Assembly: GCA_001800975.1 (NCBI GenBank) | Contig: MGWK01000007.1 | Span: forward strand, 124,001 to 188,000 | From: Flavobacteria bacterium RIFCSPLOWO2_12_FULL_35_11 | Lineage (GTDB): Bacteria > Bacteroidota > Bacteroidia > Flavobacteriales > Flavobacteriaceae | Reading direction: 5' to 3' | DNA length: 64,000 nt | Part shown: positions 30,863 to 40,417 of the stretch, one piece after another | How the letters are laid out: every line of letters begins with the position of its first letter | How positions within the stretch are numbered: position 1 is the stretch's first letter | Program-made: the position numbers and the translations under genes | The notes under the pieces: generated by a model | Seen by the model: the letters and a program-made list of their open reading frames with translations, nothing else | Told to the model about the DNA's origin: nothing | Database searches by the model: none

Positions 30863-32440
30863 ATGGATTTGTTTTCAAATAGTTATTTTGTATTATTTCT
30901 GATAATATTAATTGGATTTATTATCGGTCGAATTAAAATAAAAGGGATTTCTCTGGATGTTTCCGCCGTAATTTTTGTGGCCTTGTTTTTTGGCCATTAT
31001 GGGGTGGTTGTTCCTATTGATTTTCAATATATCGGATTGGTGCTATTCATTTTTACTATTGGAATCCAGGCCGGACCCAGTTTCTTTGAATCGTTTAAAA
31101 GGAACGGACGCGAACTGGCCATTTTGGCTTCATTACTTATTCTAAGTGCGGGATTAATCACTTTTCTGATTTCTTATTTCTTAGGCGTTGACAAAAATTT
31201 AGCTATCGGATTGCTGAATGGTGCATTAACCAGCACGCCAGGTTTGGCAACAGCCATTGATATTACAGGTTCTCCTTTGGCATCCATCGGTTATGGTATC
31301 GGTTATCCGTTTGGGGTTATTGGCGTCATTCTTTTTGTGAATTTTTTACCTCGGATCCTTCATATAAACATAAAAGAGCAGGAAAAAATATATAATTCTG
31401 AAATGACAGCCCTATATCCTGAAATTTTAGCCAAACATTTTGTGGTTGAAAATGAAAATGTAATTGGAAAAAGTCTTAGGGATTTAAGCATTCGTTTTAT
31501 GACCAAAGCAGTTATTTCAAGGATTATGCATGAAAACACCGTGATTATTCCTGAAGCCGAGGTTATTCTGCAAAAAGGGGATACCATAAGAGCTGTTGGC
31601 TCAAATGAAGCATTAGAAAGAGTGAAACTGCTGGTGGGCCCGGAAACAAAAAAAGAAATTCCGTTAGACACCAAATACGATGTGCGTTCCATTTTAGTGA
31701 CCAATAAAGAGGTGGTTAAAAAAACATTGGGACAGCTTCAAATTTTAGAAACTTATAATGCAACTATAACAAGAGTTAGACGCTCAGGAATAGATATTTC
31801 ACCAAGTCCTTCCTTAAAATTGCAATTTGGAGACAAGTTAATTGTTATTTGCTCCAAAGAAAATATGTCGGAAGTAAGCCGAATTTTTGGGGATGACAAA
31901 CTTTCAAGCACCGATTTTTTACCCATAGCTTTAGGAATTATTTTAGGAATATTGGTTGGTAAAATGAGTATTAATTTTGATAATTTTTCATTCGGACTTG
32001 GATTAACCGGAGGAATTTTAATTGTGGCGCTTATTTTGGGAAGAACCGGGAAAACCGGACCAATTATGTGGACAATGACCGGCGAAGCAAATCAAATTTT
32101 GAGACAGTTCGGATTGTTGTTCTTTTTGGCGGCAGTTGGCACCAGCGCTGGTTCCCATCTTGAAAGCACTTTTCAGGAATATGGCTTGGAGTTATTTGCA
32201 TATGGAGCCCTAATTACACTGATTCCTATGATAATCACAGCGATAGCGGCACGTTATTTTTATAAATTAAACATGCTTACTTTACTTGGAACGCTTGCAG
32301 GAAGCATGACCAGCACACCCGGTTTGGCGGCAACAGACAATATGGTAGATTCAGATGCACCTGCGATTGCTTACGCAACGGTATATCCCATTGCAATGGT
32401 ATTGCTGATTATCGTAGTGCAAATTTTGAGTTTGATTTGA
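30863..32440 (+). CDS. AspT/YidE-family transporter with two RCK-C domains
   Basis: An inner-membrane carrier of 525 residues. The two homologous AspT membrane halves (about 5-165 and 355-525) each contain the family motif ALTSTPGLATA (about 123-133) or GSMTSTPGLAAT (about 483-494), and flank a cytosolic part with two RCK-C (TrkA-C) domains at about 190-265 and 275-345. Aspartate:alanine antiport is known for the founding member; most YidE-type relatives have unknown substrates. The RCK-C domains suggest regulation by a ligand. A -7 box TAATTTTG (30838-30845) lies upstream. It stands alone. Confidence 0.88.
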   Translation: MDLFSNSYFVLFLIILIGFIIGRIKIKGISLDVSAVIFVALFFGHYGVVVPIDFQYIGLVLFIFTIGIQAGPSFFESFKRNGRELAILASLLILSAGLITFLISYFLGVDKNLAIGLLNGALTSTPGLATAIDITGSPLASIGYGIGYPFGVIGVILFVNFLPRILHINIKEQEKIYNSEMTALYPEILAKHFVVENENVIGKSLRDLSIRFMTKAVISRIMHENTVIIPEAEVILQKGDTIRAVGSNEALERVKLLVGPETKKEIPLDTKYDVRSILVTNKEVVKKTLGQLQILETYNATITRVRRSGIDISPSPSLKLQFGDKLIVICSKENMSEVSRIFGDDKLSSTDFLPIALGIILGILVGKMSINFDNFSFGLGLTGGILIVALILGRTGKTGPIMWTMTGEANQILRQFGLLFFLAAVGTSAGSHLESTFQEYGLELFAYGALITLIPMIITAIAARYFYKLNMLTLLGTLAGSMTSTPGLAATDNMVDSDAPAIAYATVYPIAMVLLIIVVQILSLI

Positions 32441-32617
32441 TGAAATTGTTAATAGTTTGAAGACCGAAGTAAAAATTAAAGTTTGAAGAAACGAATTTCA
32501 TCAAACTTCTTAGAAGCTCATTGGTAATAATGCCTGACAGACTATTTACCAACTATTTTTCAGTATTATGCCAAATTGATAATTCAACATCCAAAATTCA
32601 TAATTCACAATTCTAAC

Positions 32618-32708
32618 GCGTTAGGGGTTGAAGTGGAAATCCTTTTTTGAGGTTTTTTCCGAAAAAAAGTTTGCAACGAAAAACCCGACCGCTTTTTAGC
32701 GGGAACGC
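32618..32708. repeat. dispersed non-coding repeat, copy 2 of 3
   Basis: 91 bp in the opposite orientation to copy 1: GCGTTAGGGGTTGAAGTGGA, then AAAAAGTTTGCAACGAAAAA, then CCCGACCGCTTTTTAGCGGG and AACGC. The short inverted ends GCGTT/AACGC are perfect. It occupies the 293-bp gap between the transporter and the DUF2807 gene, together with low-complexity sequence (AGTTTGAAGACCGAAG and similar). Confidence 0.8.
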
Positions 32709-32733
32709 ACAAAATATTATGATTGTTAAATGA

Positions 32734-33561
32734 TTACCTTTTGAAGAGGCCAGCTTTGTCAAAAAATTCTGTCAAAGTGATTTTAGGATTCGAAAATAAA
32801 TAAACTTCACCTGAATTTTTTATTAATAAATCTACTGTTTCTGTGGCATTTATATAAGCAATTGAATTGTTTGAAGTATTTACCACAGCAGTTGCGGATT
32901 TAAAATCTTTTCCTTTAAAAGCGCTGTTATGTAAAGTTTCTATTTCAAAATTGGTGGTGTTGCCGCTCAAATTAACGGAAGCCCTGTCCAAAGTATGGAT
33001 AACCATATTTTTGGTGTCAATAATTCCCTTTATGTTGCTTGATTCTTCTGAAATTATAAAAGTGTCTTCACTCAAAATTTCCAATTCTAAATTGCTTGTT
33101 TTTTTAGCATTGATATGAACAATTTTTGAGCTCAGTTTTAAATTGATATCCGAATTGTCAAAAGCACTTAAAGCAATGGCATCAATTCGAAGGGAATTGT
33201 TCGATTTTACCTTGGCTTTGTTGTAGGCATAAATTTCATCCAATGCACTGTTTACTTTCACATGGACGATTAATTTCTTGGTTCTCACTATTTTAGAACT
33301 CGTTTTTATAACTAGCGATCCGTTGTTAATTTCAGTAATTATGGCACTTTGTATGTTGGAATCAGTTTCAACCATTACAGATTGCTTGTCGTTATAAACC
33401 AATAAAACGGTTACGTCATCAATGACTTCAATTTTCGTGAATTCTGAAAGATCTCTGTTTTCTATGGTTACATCTTTGTTTCCTATTAATTTTTCTTGTG
33501 CGTTTATGGCAGAGAAAATAAGTAAAAAAGAAACTAGAATTCGTGTTTTAACTGTTTTCAT
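32734..33561 (-). CDS. exported DUF2807 (GIN domain) protein
   Basis: 275 residues from ATG 33561, with a signal peptide (MKTVKTRILVSFLLIFSAINA, ending at about 20). The rest is a right-handed beta-helix of the DUF2807/GIN type, starting with the family-typical FTKIEVIDDVTVLLVYND and followed by many short repeats of polar beta strands (INLKLSSKIVHINAKKTSNLELEIL and similar). A longer frame begins with TTG at 33588, but the -7 box TATTTTTG overlaps that codon. It is probably periplasmic or surface located; no enzymatic activity is expected. Confidence 0.85.
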   Translation of the reverse strand: MKTVKTRILVSFLLIFSAINAQEKLIGNKDVTIENRDLSEFTKIEVIDDVTVLLVYNDKQSVMVETDSNIQSAIITEINNGSLVIKTSSKIVRTKKLIVHVKVNSALDEIYAYNKAKVKSNNSLRIDAIALSAFDNSDINLKLSSKIVHINAKKTSNLELEILSEDTFIISEESSNIKGIIDTKNMVIHTLDRASVNLSGNTTNFEIETLHNSAFKGKDFKSATAVVNTSNNSIAYINATETVDLLIKNSGEVYLFSNPKITLTEFFDKAGLFKR

Positions 33562-33606
33562 TGAAAGGTTTTCAACAAAAATACGCAAAATAAATTTTAC
33601 ATTTAA

Positions 33607-33637
33607 TTTGTGTATTTAAAAATCTATGCTAAATTTG
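33607..33637 (+). promoter_or_regulatory. trp operon promoter
   Basis: The -33 element TTTG (33607-33610), 19 bp, and the -7 element TAAATTTG (33630-33637) match the Bacteroidota consensus exactly. Transcription should start at about 33641-33643, virtually at the leader-peptide ATG. Confidence 0.85.
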
Positions 33638-33643
33638 CAACAA

Positions 33644-33697
33644 ATGACATTAAAAAATACAAATACTAATTGGTGGTGGAACTCTCTTAATTTATAA
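33644..33697 (+). CDS. trpL: trp leader peptide with three tandem Trp codons
   Basis: A 17-codon frame encodes MTLKNTNTNWWWNSLNL, with TGG-TGG-TGG at 33671-33679. It precedes a terminator hairpin and trpE, so translation speed at the Trp codons senses charged tRNA-Trp and controls termination. The ATG begins within about 3 nt of the predicted transcription start, so translation is leaderless or nearly so. Confidence 0.9.
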   Translation: MTLKNTNTNWWWNSLNL

Positions 33698-33738
33698 GCG
33701 AGCCGAAACTACTATATTTATATTTAAAATATATAACA

Positions 33739-33770
33739 AAAGGACTTATCTCGCGGTAAGTCCTTTTTTA
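33739..33770 (+). terminator. trp attenuator
   Basis: Stem AGGACTTA/TAAGTCCT (33741-33748 and 33757-33764), extendable by a G-U and a C-G pair, is followed by six T residues 15 bp before the trpE ATG. GCGAG at 33698-33702, just after the leader stop codon, can pair with CTCGC at 33750-33754 in the loop region, a possible antiterminator. Confidence 0.88.
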
Positions 33771-33785
33771 TTTGAACAAAATACG

Positions 33786-35177
33786 ATGAAAGAATTAAAA
33801 TTTAAGACAATTTCTAAAACGTTGTTGGCAGACACGATAACGCCAGTTGGAATGTACTCGAAAATTAGGGACAAATACGCCAACAGTTTGCTGCTGGAAA
33901 GCTCCGATTATCACAGTAAAGAGGAAAGTTTCACCTTTATTTGCGCCGAACCTATGGTGACCTTAAAGGCTGATAATAATGTATTTACGTATCATTATAA
34001 AAATAAGGAACACGACCGCAAGGAAATAAATCGTGATTTTTATCCGATTTTTGAAAGCTATACTGATACGGTAAAAGTGGATTGTGATGCTGCCATAAAA
34101 GGTTTCAACGGATTTTACGGCTATGTTTCTTACAATTCCATTCAGTATTTTGAAACGATCAAACTAAATGCCAAAAAAGCGGCTTCCGAAATTCCCGATT
34201 TTCAGTTTAGCTTTTTCAAATTCATCATTGCCATCAACCATTTTAACAACGAACTTATTTTAATTGAAAATATTGCCGAAGGCGAAGCGTCAAGAATTCA
34301 TGAAATTGAAACGTTGATTAACGCTCGCACTTACGGATTGTACAATTTTGAGACAGCCGGCGAAGAATCTTCCAATTGTACCGATGAAGATTTTAAAAAT
34401 TATGTGGTTAAAGCAAAAGAGCATTGCAAACGCGGCGATGTGTTTCAATTGGTGTTGTCGCGTCAGTTTCAGCAATCTTTTAAAGGTGATGAATTCAATG
34501 TTTACCGTGCTTTGCGCTCCATAAATCCGTCACCGTATTTGTTTTATTTCGATTATGGAAGCTTTAAATTGATGGGTTCTTCGCCGGAAGCACAAATTAA
34601 GATTGACGAAGAAAAAGCCATTATCAACCCGATTGCTGGAACTTTTAAACGCACCGGAATAATGGCGCAAGATATTTTGCTGGGTGAAAAATTATCAAAA
34701 GACAAAAAGGAAAATGCGGAGCATGTAATGTTGGTTGATTTGGCCAGAAACGATTTAAGCAAACACGCAAGCAACGTAAGTGTTGAAGTTTTTAAAGAAG
34801 TGCAATATTTTAGCCACGTGATTCATTTGGTGTCAACCGTTCAGGGAAAACCTATCGGGAAAGCCATTGAAATTGTGGGAGACACCTTTCCTGCAGGCAC
34901 ATTAAGCGGCGCGCCAAAGTTTAAAGCGATGGAATTGATTGATACATATGAAAACCAGACACGTGGATTTTACGGTGGCGCAGTCGGATTTATAGGTTTA
35001 AACAATACGGTGAATTTGGCCATTGCCATTCGATCATTTGTGAGTAAAAACAACACCTTGTTTTATCAGGCAGGCGCTGGAATTGTGATCAATTCAACTG
35101 AAGAAGGGGAATTACAGGAAGTAAATAACAAGTTGGCGGCATTAAAAAAAGCGCTGATTTTAGCAGAAAAAATATAA
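33786..35177 (+). CDS. trpE: anthranilate synthase component I
   Basis: Converts chorismate and ammonia to anthranilate, the first step of tryptophan synthesis. 463 residues. The chorismate-binding part carries GDVFQLVLSRQFQ (about 215-227), NPSPYLFYFDYG, LMGSSPEAQI, PIAGTFKRTG (about 285-294), LVDLARNDL, and the final FPAGTLSGAPKFKAMELI and YQAGAGIVINST. The N-terminal regulatory part has LLESSD at about 37-42, part of the Trp feedback site in known enzymes. First structural gene of the operon, 4 bp from trpG. Confidence 0.97.
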   Translation: MKELKFKTISKTLLADTITPVGMYSKIRDKYANSLLLESSDYHSKEESFTFICAEPMVTLKADNNVFTYHYKNKEHDRKEINRDFYPIFESYTDTVKVDCDAAIKGFNGFYGYVSYNSIQYFETIKLNAKKAASEIPDFQFSFFKFIIAINHFNNELILIENIAEGEASRIHEIETLINARTYGLYNFETAGEESSNCTDEDFKNYVVKAKEHCKRGDVFQLVLSRQFQQSFKGDEFNVYRALRSINPSPYLFYFDYGSFKLMGSSPEAQIKIDEEKAIINPIAGTFKRTGIMAQDILLGEKLSKDKKENAEHVMLVDLARNDLSKHASNVSVEVFKEVQYFSHVIHLVSTVQGKPIGKAIEIVGDTFPAGTLSGAPKFKAMELIDTYENQTRGFYGGAVGFIGLNNTVNLAIAIRSFVSKNNTLFYQAGAGIVINSTEEGELQEVNNKLAALKKALILAEKI

Positions 35178-35181
35178 AAAA

Positions 35182-35757
35182 ATGAAAATACTCATCATAG
35201 ACAATTACGACTCATTTACCTACAATTTGGTCCACTTGGTCGAGAAAATTACGGGCGAATATCCTTCGGTTTTCAGAAATGACGAAATTACGGTTAAAGA
35301 AGTTGGAAAATACGATATCATCATGCTTTCTCCCGGACCCGGAATTCCTGATGAAGCCGGAATTTTAAAAGAAGTGATTAAAACCTACGCCGCAACAAAA
35401 CCAATTTTTGGCGTTTGTTTGGGCTTGCAGGCCATCACCGAAGTGTTTGGAGGTTCGTTAGAGAATTTGGAAAATGTATTTCACGGCGTTGCCACCACGA
35501 TGAAAGTTCAAAGTCCGGATGCGGTTATTTACAAAAATATTCCTGCGGAATTTGAAGCGGCGCGTTATCATTCCTGGATCGCTTCATTAAGTGATTTTCC
35601 CGAAGAATTGGAAATTACGGCGGTTGATGAATTTGGATCGGTGATGTCTTTGCAGCATAAAAAGTACAATATTTGTGCGGTTCAATACCATCCTGAATCT
35701 ATTTTAACACCGATTGGAGAACAAATTATCAGAAATTTTATAGAAGCAAACTCATAA
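35182..35757 (+). CDS. trpG: anthranilate synthase component II (glutamine amidotransferase)
   Basis: 191 residues, class I amidotransferase. Nucleophile Cys in FGVCLGLQAI (Cys at about 79), His/Glu in VQYHPESI (about 171-178), and the oxyanion segment SPGPGIP at about 51-57. It supplies ammonia to TrpE. It overlaps trpD by one base (TAATG). Confidence 0.97.
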   Translation: MKILIIDNYDSFTYNLVHLVEKITGEYPSVFRNDEITVKEVGKYDIIMLSPGPGIPDEAGILKEVIKTYAATKPIFGVCLGLQAITEVFGGSLENLENVFHGVATTMKVQSPDAVIYKNIPAEFEAARYHSWIASLSDFPEELEITAVDEFGSVMSLQHKKYNICAVQYHPESILTPIGEQIIRNFIEANS

Positions 35758-36746
35758 TGAAGACGATATTAAGCAAATTAATTGAACAGCAATATTTAAC
35801 AAAAGCGGAAGCAAGCGAAGTGCTTGTGCAAATTGCGAACAACAGCTACAATGCTTCTCAAATGGCGTCATTTTTAACCGTTTTTATGATGCGGCCAATT
35901 TCTGTGGAAGAACTTTCCGGCTTTCAGGAAGCCTTGTTGGATTTGGCGGTGAAAGTTGATTTATCGGAATTTAACACGATCGATTTATGCGGAACCGGCG
36001 GAGACGGAAAAAACACTTTTAACATTTCAACCCTAACATCATTTATTGTTGCAGGAACAGGAAATAAAGTGGCCAAGCACGGGAATTACGGTGTTTCTTC
36101 CGTAAGCGGTTCCTCAAATATGCTGGAGTTTCTGGGTTATAAATTCACCAACGACGAAACTGTTTTAAAACGCCAGATGGAGCGCGCCAATATTTGTTTT
36201 TTGCATGCGCCTTTGTTTCATCCGGCGATGAAAGCTGTTGGTCCGGTGAGAAAAGAACTGGGCGTGAAAACATTTTTCAATATGTTGGGGCCATTGGTAA
36301 ATCCGAGTCGGCCACAAAATCAGATGGTTGGTGTTTTCAACTTGGAAGTGGCGAGAATTTACAATTATTTGTTGCAAAAAACAGCCACAAATTACGGCAT
36401 CGTTTACAGTTTGGACGGCTATGATGAAATTGCATTGACAAGCGGATTCAAATTATTTACCAAAGAAAATGAACAACTGATAACGCCCGAAGAATTGGGA
36501 TTGAAAAGATTGAACCAGTCCGATATTTACGGAGGAAATTCAGTAAAAGAAGCCGCAGAAATTTTCAGTTCCATAATAAATGGCGAAGGAACCGATGCCC
36601 AAAATAATGCCGTTTTGGCAAATGCCGCGTTCGCCTTAAAAATAATTGACAGCAACAAATCTTTTGAAACAGCATTTGAAGAAGCCAAAGATTCCTTGTT
36701 CGGATTAAAGGCAAAAGAAAGTTTAAATAAATTAGTTAACTATTAA
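35757..36746 (+). CDS. trpD: anthranilate phosphoribosyltransferase
   Basis: Attaches phosphoribose from PRPP to anthranilate. 329 residues. Signatures: CGTGGDGKNTFNIST (about 78-92), KHGNYGVSSVSGSSNMLE (split KHGNYGVSS, GSSNMLE; about 105-124), and LGPLVNPSRPQNQMVGVF (about 176-193). It is followed after 65 bp by trpC; that gap contains a small palindromic repeat at 36775-36795. Confidence 0.97.
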   Translation: MKTILSKLIEQQYLTKAEASEVLVQIANNSYNASQMASFLTVFMMRPISVEELSGFQEALLDLAVKVDLSEFNTIDLCGTGGDGKNTFNISTLTSFIVAGTGNKVAKHGNYGVSSVSGSSNMLEFLGYKFTNDETVLKRQMERANICFLHAPLFHPAMKAVGPVRKELGVKTFFNMLGPLVNPSRPQNQMVGVFNLEVARIYNYLLQKTATNYGIVYSLDGYDEIALTSGFKLFTKENEQLITPEELGLKRLNQSDIYGGNSVKEAAEIFSSIINGEGTDAQNNAVLANAAFALKIIDSNKSFETAFEEAKDSLFGLKAKESLNKLVNY

Positions 36747-36774
36747 GGATAAATTATTAATAAACCTAAGCGTC

Positions 36775-36795
36775 ATGCTGAACTTGTTTCAGCAT
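36775..36795. repeat. small palindromic repeat inside the trp operon
   Basis: ATGCTGAA-CTTGT-TTCAGCAT forms an 8-bp stem in the trpD-trpC gap. It belongs to the GTCATGCTGAACTTG type that I know as a dispersed intergenic element in Flavobacteriia. It lacks a T run, so it should not terminate. Confidence 0.65.
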
Positions 36796-36811
36796 CTCAA
36801 TAAATTAGAAA

Positions 36812-37597
36812 ATGAACATTTTAGAGAAAATAATCGCCTATAAAAAACTGGAAGTCGCCAAATTGATGCGCGAAGTTTCCTTGGAAAAATTGGTGAAAAG
36901 CCCAAATTTTAACCGCACGCCAATTTCCTTGAAAAAAGCGCTGACCGCTAAAAATTCGACAGGAATTATTGCCGAGTTCAAAAGAAAATCGCCATCAAAA
37001 GGAATTATCAACGATAAAGTGTCGATTGGCGAAGTAACGCAAGGTTATTTGGATGCCGATGTTGCCGCACAATCTATTTTGACCGAAACGGAATTTTTCG
37101 GCGGAAGCATTATCGATTTAATTCAGGCACGTGCCGTAAACGAAACCATTCCAATTTTAAGAAAGGACTTTATTGTGGACGGATTTCAAATTGTGGAGGC
37201 AAAAGCGATTGGTGCAGATGCCATTTTGCTGATTGCGGCCTGTTTGACAAAAGAAGAATTGAAGAATTACGGCAAGTTGGCCGAAGATTTGGGAATGGAA
37301 GTGTTGTATGAAGTGCACAATCAGGAAGAATTGGATAAAATTGACTTGAACCATAAAATCATCGGCATTAACAACCGGAATCTTAAAACATTTGAAGTCG
37401 ATTTAGAGCATTCTATTGCATTGATAAAAAACATTCCGGAGAATTGCATCAAAGTTTCTGAAAGTGGCATCAGCGACCCAAGAATTATAACCGGACTTAA
37501 AGAATACGGGTTTCAAGGGTTTTTAATTGGCGAAACTTTTATGAAAACGGAAAATCCGGGATTGGCGTGTTTGGAATTTATTTCTCAAATCAGGTAA
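36812..37597 (+). CDS. trpC: indole-3-glycerol phosphate synthase
   Basis: Ring closure and decarboxylation of CdRP to indole-glycerol phosphate. 261 residues, TIM barrel. Signatures: IIAEFKRKSPSKGII (about 51-65), VLTETEFFGGS-like SILTETEFFGGS (about 88-99), LRKDFIVD (about 112-119), INNRNLKTFEVDLEHS (about 186-201), VSESGI (about 219-224). It is separated from trpF by 1 bp. Confidence 0.97.
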   Translation: MNILEKIIAYKKLEVAKLMREVSLEKLVKSPNFNRTPISLKKALTAKNSTGIIAEFKRKSPSKGIINDKVSIGEVTQGYLDADVAAQSILTETEFFGGSIIDLIQARAVNETIPILRKDFIVDGFQIVEAKAIGADAILLIAACLTKEELKNYGKLAEDLGMEVLYEVHNQEELDKIDLNHKIIGINNRNLKTFEVDLEHSIALIKNIPENCIKVSESGISDPRIITGLKEYGFQGFLIGETFMKTENPGLACLEFISQIR

Positions 37598-37598
37598 T

Positions 37599-38207
37599 AT
37601 GAAGATTAAAGTTTGTGGTATGCGTGACAAGGAAAATATTTTAGGCTTATTGGCTTTGAAACCAGATTTTATCGGATTTATATTTTACGATAAATCAAAA
37701 CGCTTTGTGACCGATTTTCCGCAAAATGAAATTCCTTCAACCACCAAAAAAGTGGGCGTTTTTGTCAATGAAACTATCGAAGAAATTATAGAAAAAGCAA
37801 ATCAACACACATTGGATTTTGTGCAGTTGCACGGAAATGAAACTTCGGAATTTTGTGAAAAACTGGTAGCTAAAAATATAAAAATCATCAAGGCATTTTC
37901 TGTGGATGAAAATTTTGATTTTTCAGCAATAAAATCTTTTGAAAAGCATGTTTCTCTTTTTTTATTCGACACAAAAGGAAACAATTACGGAGGAAATGGC
38001 ATCAAATTCAATTGGGAGTTGCTTCAAAAGTATTTAGGAAGAAAGCCTTTTTTATTGAGCGGAGGCATCAGTATAAATGATGCGGCCGAAATTAAGAAAA
38101 TAAAACATCCCGCATTTTTGGGAATTGACATCAACAGCGGTTTTGAAATGGAACCCGGGTTAAAAAACATCAAAGAAATTAAAGAATTTAAAAGTTTATT
38201 AATATGA
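37599..38207 (+). CDS. trpF: phosphoribosylanthranilate isomerase
   Basis: Amadori rearrangement of PRA to CdRP. 202 residues. Signatures: KVCGMRD (about 3-9, catalytic Cys), FVQLHGNE (about 72-79), [20 protein letters not shown] (split [16 protein letters not shown]; about 124-142) and LLSGGIS (about 154-160). It overlaps trpB by 4 bp. Confidence 0.96.
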   Translation: MKIKVCGMRDKENILGLLALKPDFIGFIFYDKSKRFVTDFPQNEIPSTTKKVGVFVNETIEEIIEKANQHTLDFVQLHGNETSEFCEKLVAKNIKIIKAFSVDENFDFSAIKSFEKHVSLFLFDTKGNNYGGNGIKFNWELLQKYLGRKPFLLSGGISINDAAEIKKIKHPAFLGIDINSGFEMEPGLKNIKEIKEFKSLLI

Positions 38208-39385
38208 GTTATTTTGTAGATAAGAAAGGTTATTACGGGGAATTTGGCGGGGCTTTTATCCCGGAAATGCTGTATCCGAATGTGAAAGAATTGGAAGATA
38301 ATTATTTGAAAATTATGCAAGAGCCTTCTTTTCAAGAGGAATTTCAAAATTTGCTAAAGGAATATGTAGGCAGGCCAACGCCCTTATATTTTGCAAAACG
38401 ACTTTCGGAAAAGTACCAGACAAAAATTTACTTAAAACGAGAAGATTTGTGCCATACCGGCGCCCATAAAATAAATAACACCATCGGACAAATATTGGTG
38501 GCGAAAAGGTTGGGGAAAACCAGGGTGATTGCAGAAACTGGCGCAGGGCAACACGGCGTTGCAACCGCTACGGTTTGCGCATTGATGGGCATAGAATGTG
38601 TGGTTTATATGGGCGAAATTGACATTGCGCGACAAGCGCCAAACGTGGCCCGCATGAAAATGTTGGGCGCTAAAGTTGTGCCGGCATTGTCGGGCAGCAA
38701 AACGTTAAAAGACGCCACAAACGAAGCGATTCGAGATTGGATCAACAATCCGGTAAACACGCACTACATCATTGGTTCGGTAGTTGGGCCGCATCCGTAT
38801 CCCGATATGGTGGCACGATTTCAATCGGTGATTTCAGAAGAAATAAAAAAGCAATTGAAAGTGCATGAGAACAAGGAAAATCCCGATTATGTCATTGCCT
38901 GCGTGGGCGGCGGAAGCAATGCCGCAGGGGCTTTTTACCATTATTTGGATGAAGAAAACGTGAATTTAATCGCTGTTGAAGCAGCGGGTTTGGGCATTCA
39001 TTCCGGGGAAAGCGCCGCAACCAGCATTTTGGGAAAAGAAGGCGTGATTCACGGAAGCAAAACGTTGTTGATGCAAAGTGAGGACGGACAAATAACGGAG
39101 CCTTATTCTATTTCCGCAGGATTGGATTATCCGGGAATCGGACCATTGCACGCCCATTTATACAGATCCAAACGCGCTGAATTTATTTCAATTACCGATG
39201 CTGAAGCGATGGAGGCAGGATTGGAATTGTGTAAATTGGAAGGCATTATTCCGGCTATTGAAAGTGCCCACGCACTGGCGGTTTTTAACATGAAAAAGTT
39301 TAAGGAAAGCGATGTTGTGGTGTTGAATTTATCTGGACGCGGCGATAAGGATTTGGACACGTATGTAAAATATTTTAAGTTGTAG
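38204..39385 (+). CDS. trpB: tryptophan synthase beta chain
   Basis: PLP enzyme that condenses indole and serine. 393 residues. The PLP lysine lies in HTGAHKINN (about 82-90), the substrate segment in [12 protein letters not shown] (about 108-119), the phosphate-binding [10 protein letters not shown] at about 228-237, and the end LSGRGDKD at about 380-387. Overlaps trpF and is followed 3 bp later by trpA. Partner of TrpA in the alpha2beta2 complex. Confidence 0.98.
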   Translation: MSYFVDKKGYYGEFGGAFIPEMLYPNVKELEDNYLKIMQEPSFQEEFQNLLKEYVGRPTPLYFAKRLSEKYQTKIYLKREDLCHTGAHKINNTIGQILVAKRLGKTRVIAETGAGQHGVATATVCALMGIECVVYMGEIDIARQAPNVARMKMLGAKVVPALSGSKTLKDATNEAIRDWINNPVNTHYIIGSVVGPHPYPDMVARFQSVISEEIKKQLKVHENKENPDYVIACVGGGSNAAGAFYHYLDEENVNLIAVEAAGLGIHSGESAATSILGKEGVIHGSKTLLMQSEDGQITEPYSISAGLDYPGIGPLHAHLYRSKRAEFISITDAEAMEAGLELCKLEGIIPAIESAHALAVFNMKKFKESDVVVLNLSGRGDKDLDTYVKYFKL

Positions 39386-39388
39386 AAA

Positions 39389-40153
39389 ATGAACAGAATA
39401 AATCAAAAATTACAGGAAAATAAAAAATTGTTGTCCATTTATTTTACGGCTGGTTTTCCGAAGATAAATGACACGGTTTCCATTATTGAAAATTTGGAGA
39501 AAAGCGGTGTCGATTTTATTGAAATCGGTTTGCCTTTTAGCGATCCGCTGGCTGACGGACCAACCATTCAGGCGAGTTCCACAAAAGCGTTGGACAACGG
39601 AATGACTTCAGAAGTCCTGTTCAATCAGCTAAAAGATATTCGTAAAACGGTCAAAATTCCCTTAATAATTATGGGTTATTTCAATCCGATGATGCAGTTT
39701 GGGATTGAAAATTTCTGCAAAAAATGCGCTGAAATTGGCATCGACGGATTGATTATTCCCGATTTGCCTTTGGACGTTTACAACGATAATTACAAAGCCG
39801 TTTTTGTAAAATATGGTTTGATTAATGTGTTTTTGATTACGCCGCAAACATCATTGGAACGCATTCAGTTTATCGATAAAATTTCGGACGGATTTATTTA
39901 TATGGTGAGTTCGGCCAGCGTTACCGGTTCACAAAATGCTTTTGGAAAAACACAGGATGATTATTTTAAGCGCATTGCCGACCTGAATTTAAAATCGCCT
40001 CAAATTGTTGGATTTGGAATTTCAAATGCAGAAACGTTTAAACAAGCGACTAAATATGCAAAAGGTGCCATTATTGGCTCTGCATTTGTGAAATATTTGG
40101 ATGAAAATGGCACAGCCAACATAAATAAATTTGTGAGTGGCATTATAGATTGA
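39389..40153 (+). CDS. trpA: tryptophan synthase alpha chain
   Basis: Cleaves indole-glycerol phosphate and channels indole to TrpB. 254 residues, TIM barrel. Signatures: FIEIGLPFSDPLADGPTIQASS (split EIGLPFSDPLADGP, about 47-60), with catalytic Glu near 47 and Asp near 58; GLIIPDLPLD (about 126-135); VSSASVTGSQ (about 174-183); VGFGIS (about 209-214). Last trp gene; a CDGSH gene follows after 30 bp. Confidence 0.97.
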   Translation: MNRINQKLQENKKLLSIYFTAGFPKINDTVSIIENLEKSGVDFIEIGLPFSDPLADGPTIQASSTKALDNGMTSEVLFNQLKDIRKTVKIPLIIMGYFNPMMQFGIENFCKKCAEIGIDGLIIPDLPLDVYNDNYKAVFVKYGLINVFLITPQTSLERIQFIDKISDGFIYMVSSASVTGSQNAFGKTQDDYFKRIADLNLKSPQIVGFGISNAETFKQATKYAKGAIIGSAFVKYLDENGTANINKFVSGIID

Positions 40154-40183
40154 TATCTTTAACAAAAATCAAAAAATCAAAAA

Positions 40184-40417
40184 ATGGAATTACCTAAAAG
40201 AGCCGGAGACAATCCTATAGCAGTTGAATTGGAAGAAGGAAAAAAATATGCCTGGTGCACTTGCGGCTTGTCTGAAAGTCAGCCATTTTGCAACGGATTG
40301 CATAAAGGCTCAGGAATGAGTCCGATTGTTTTTACTGCCGAAAAAACAGAAACAAAATACTTGTGTACATGTAAACAAACCAAAAATGCGCCTTTTTGCG
40401 ACGGCTCGCATAAATAA
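40184..40417 (+). CDS. double CDGSH-type iron-sulfur protein
   Basis: 77 residues with two [2Fe-2S] CDGSH motifs, CTCGLSESQPFCNGLH (about 25-40; Asn replaces Asp) and CTCKQTKNAPFCDGSH (about 61-76). Each has the C-x-C-x8-10-P-F-C-x-G-x-H ligand set (three Cys and one His). No signal peptide or membrane anchor, so it is cytosolic; role probably electron or Fe-S transfer. It may be read through from trpA. It ends abutting the convergent UDG-like gene. Confidence 0.93.
   Translation: MELPKRAGDNPIAVELEEGKKYAWCTCGLSESQPFCNGLHKGSGMSPIVFTAEKTETKYLCTCKQTKNAPFCDGSHK

Noticed and set aside
36775-36795. Internal terminator between trpD and trpC
   Set aside because: The stem is short and has no T run; it is a dispersed palindrome.
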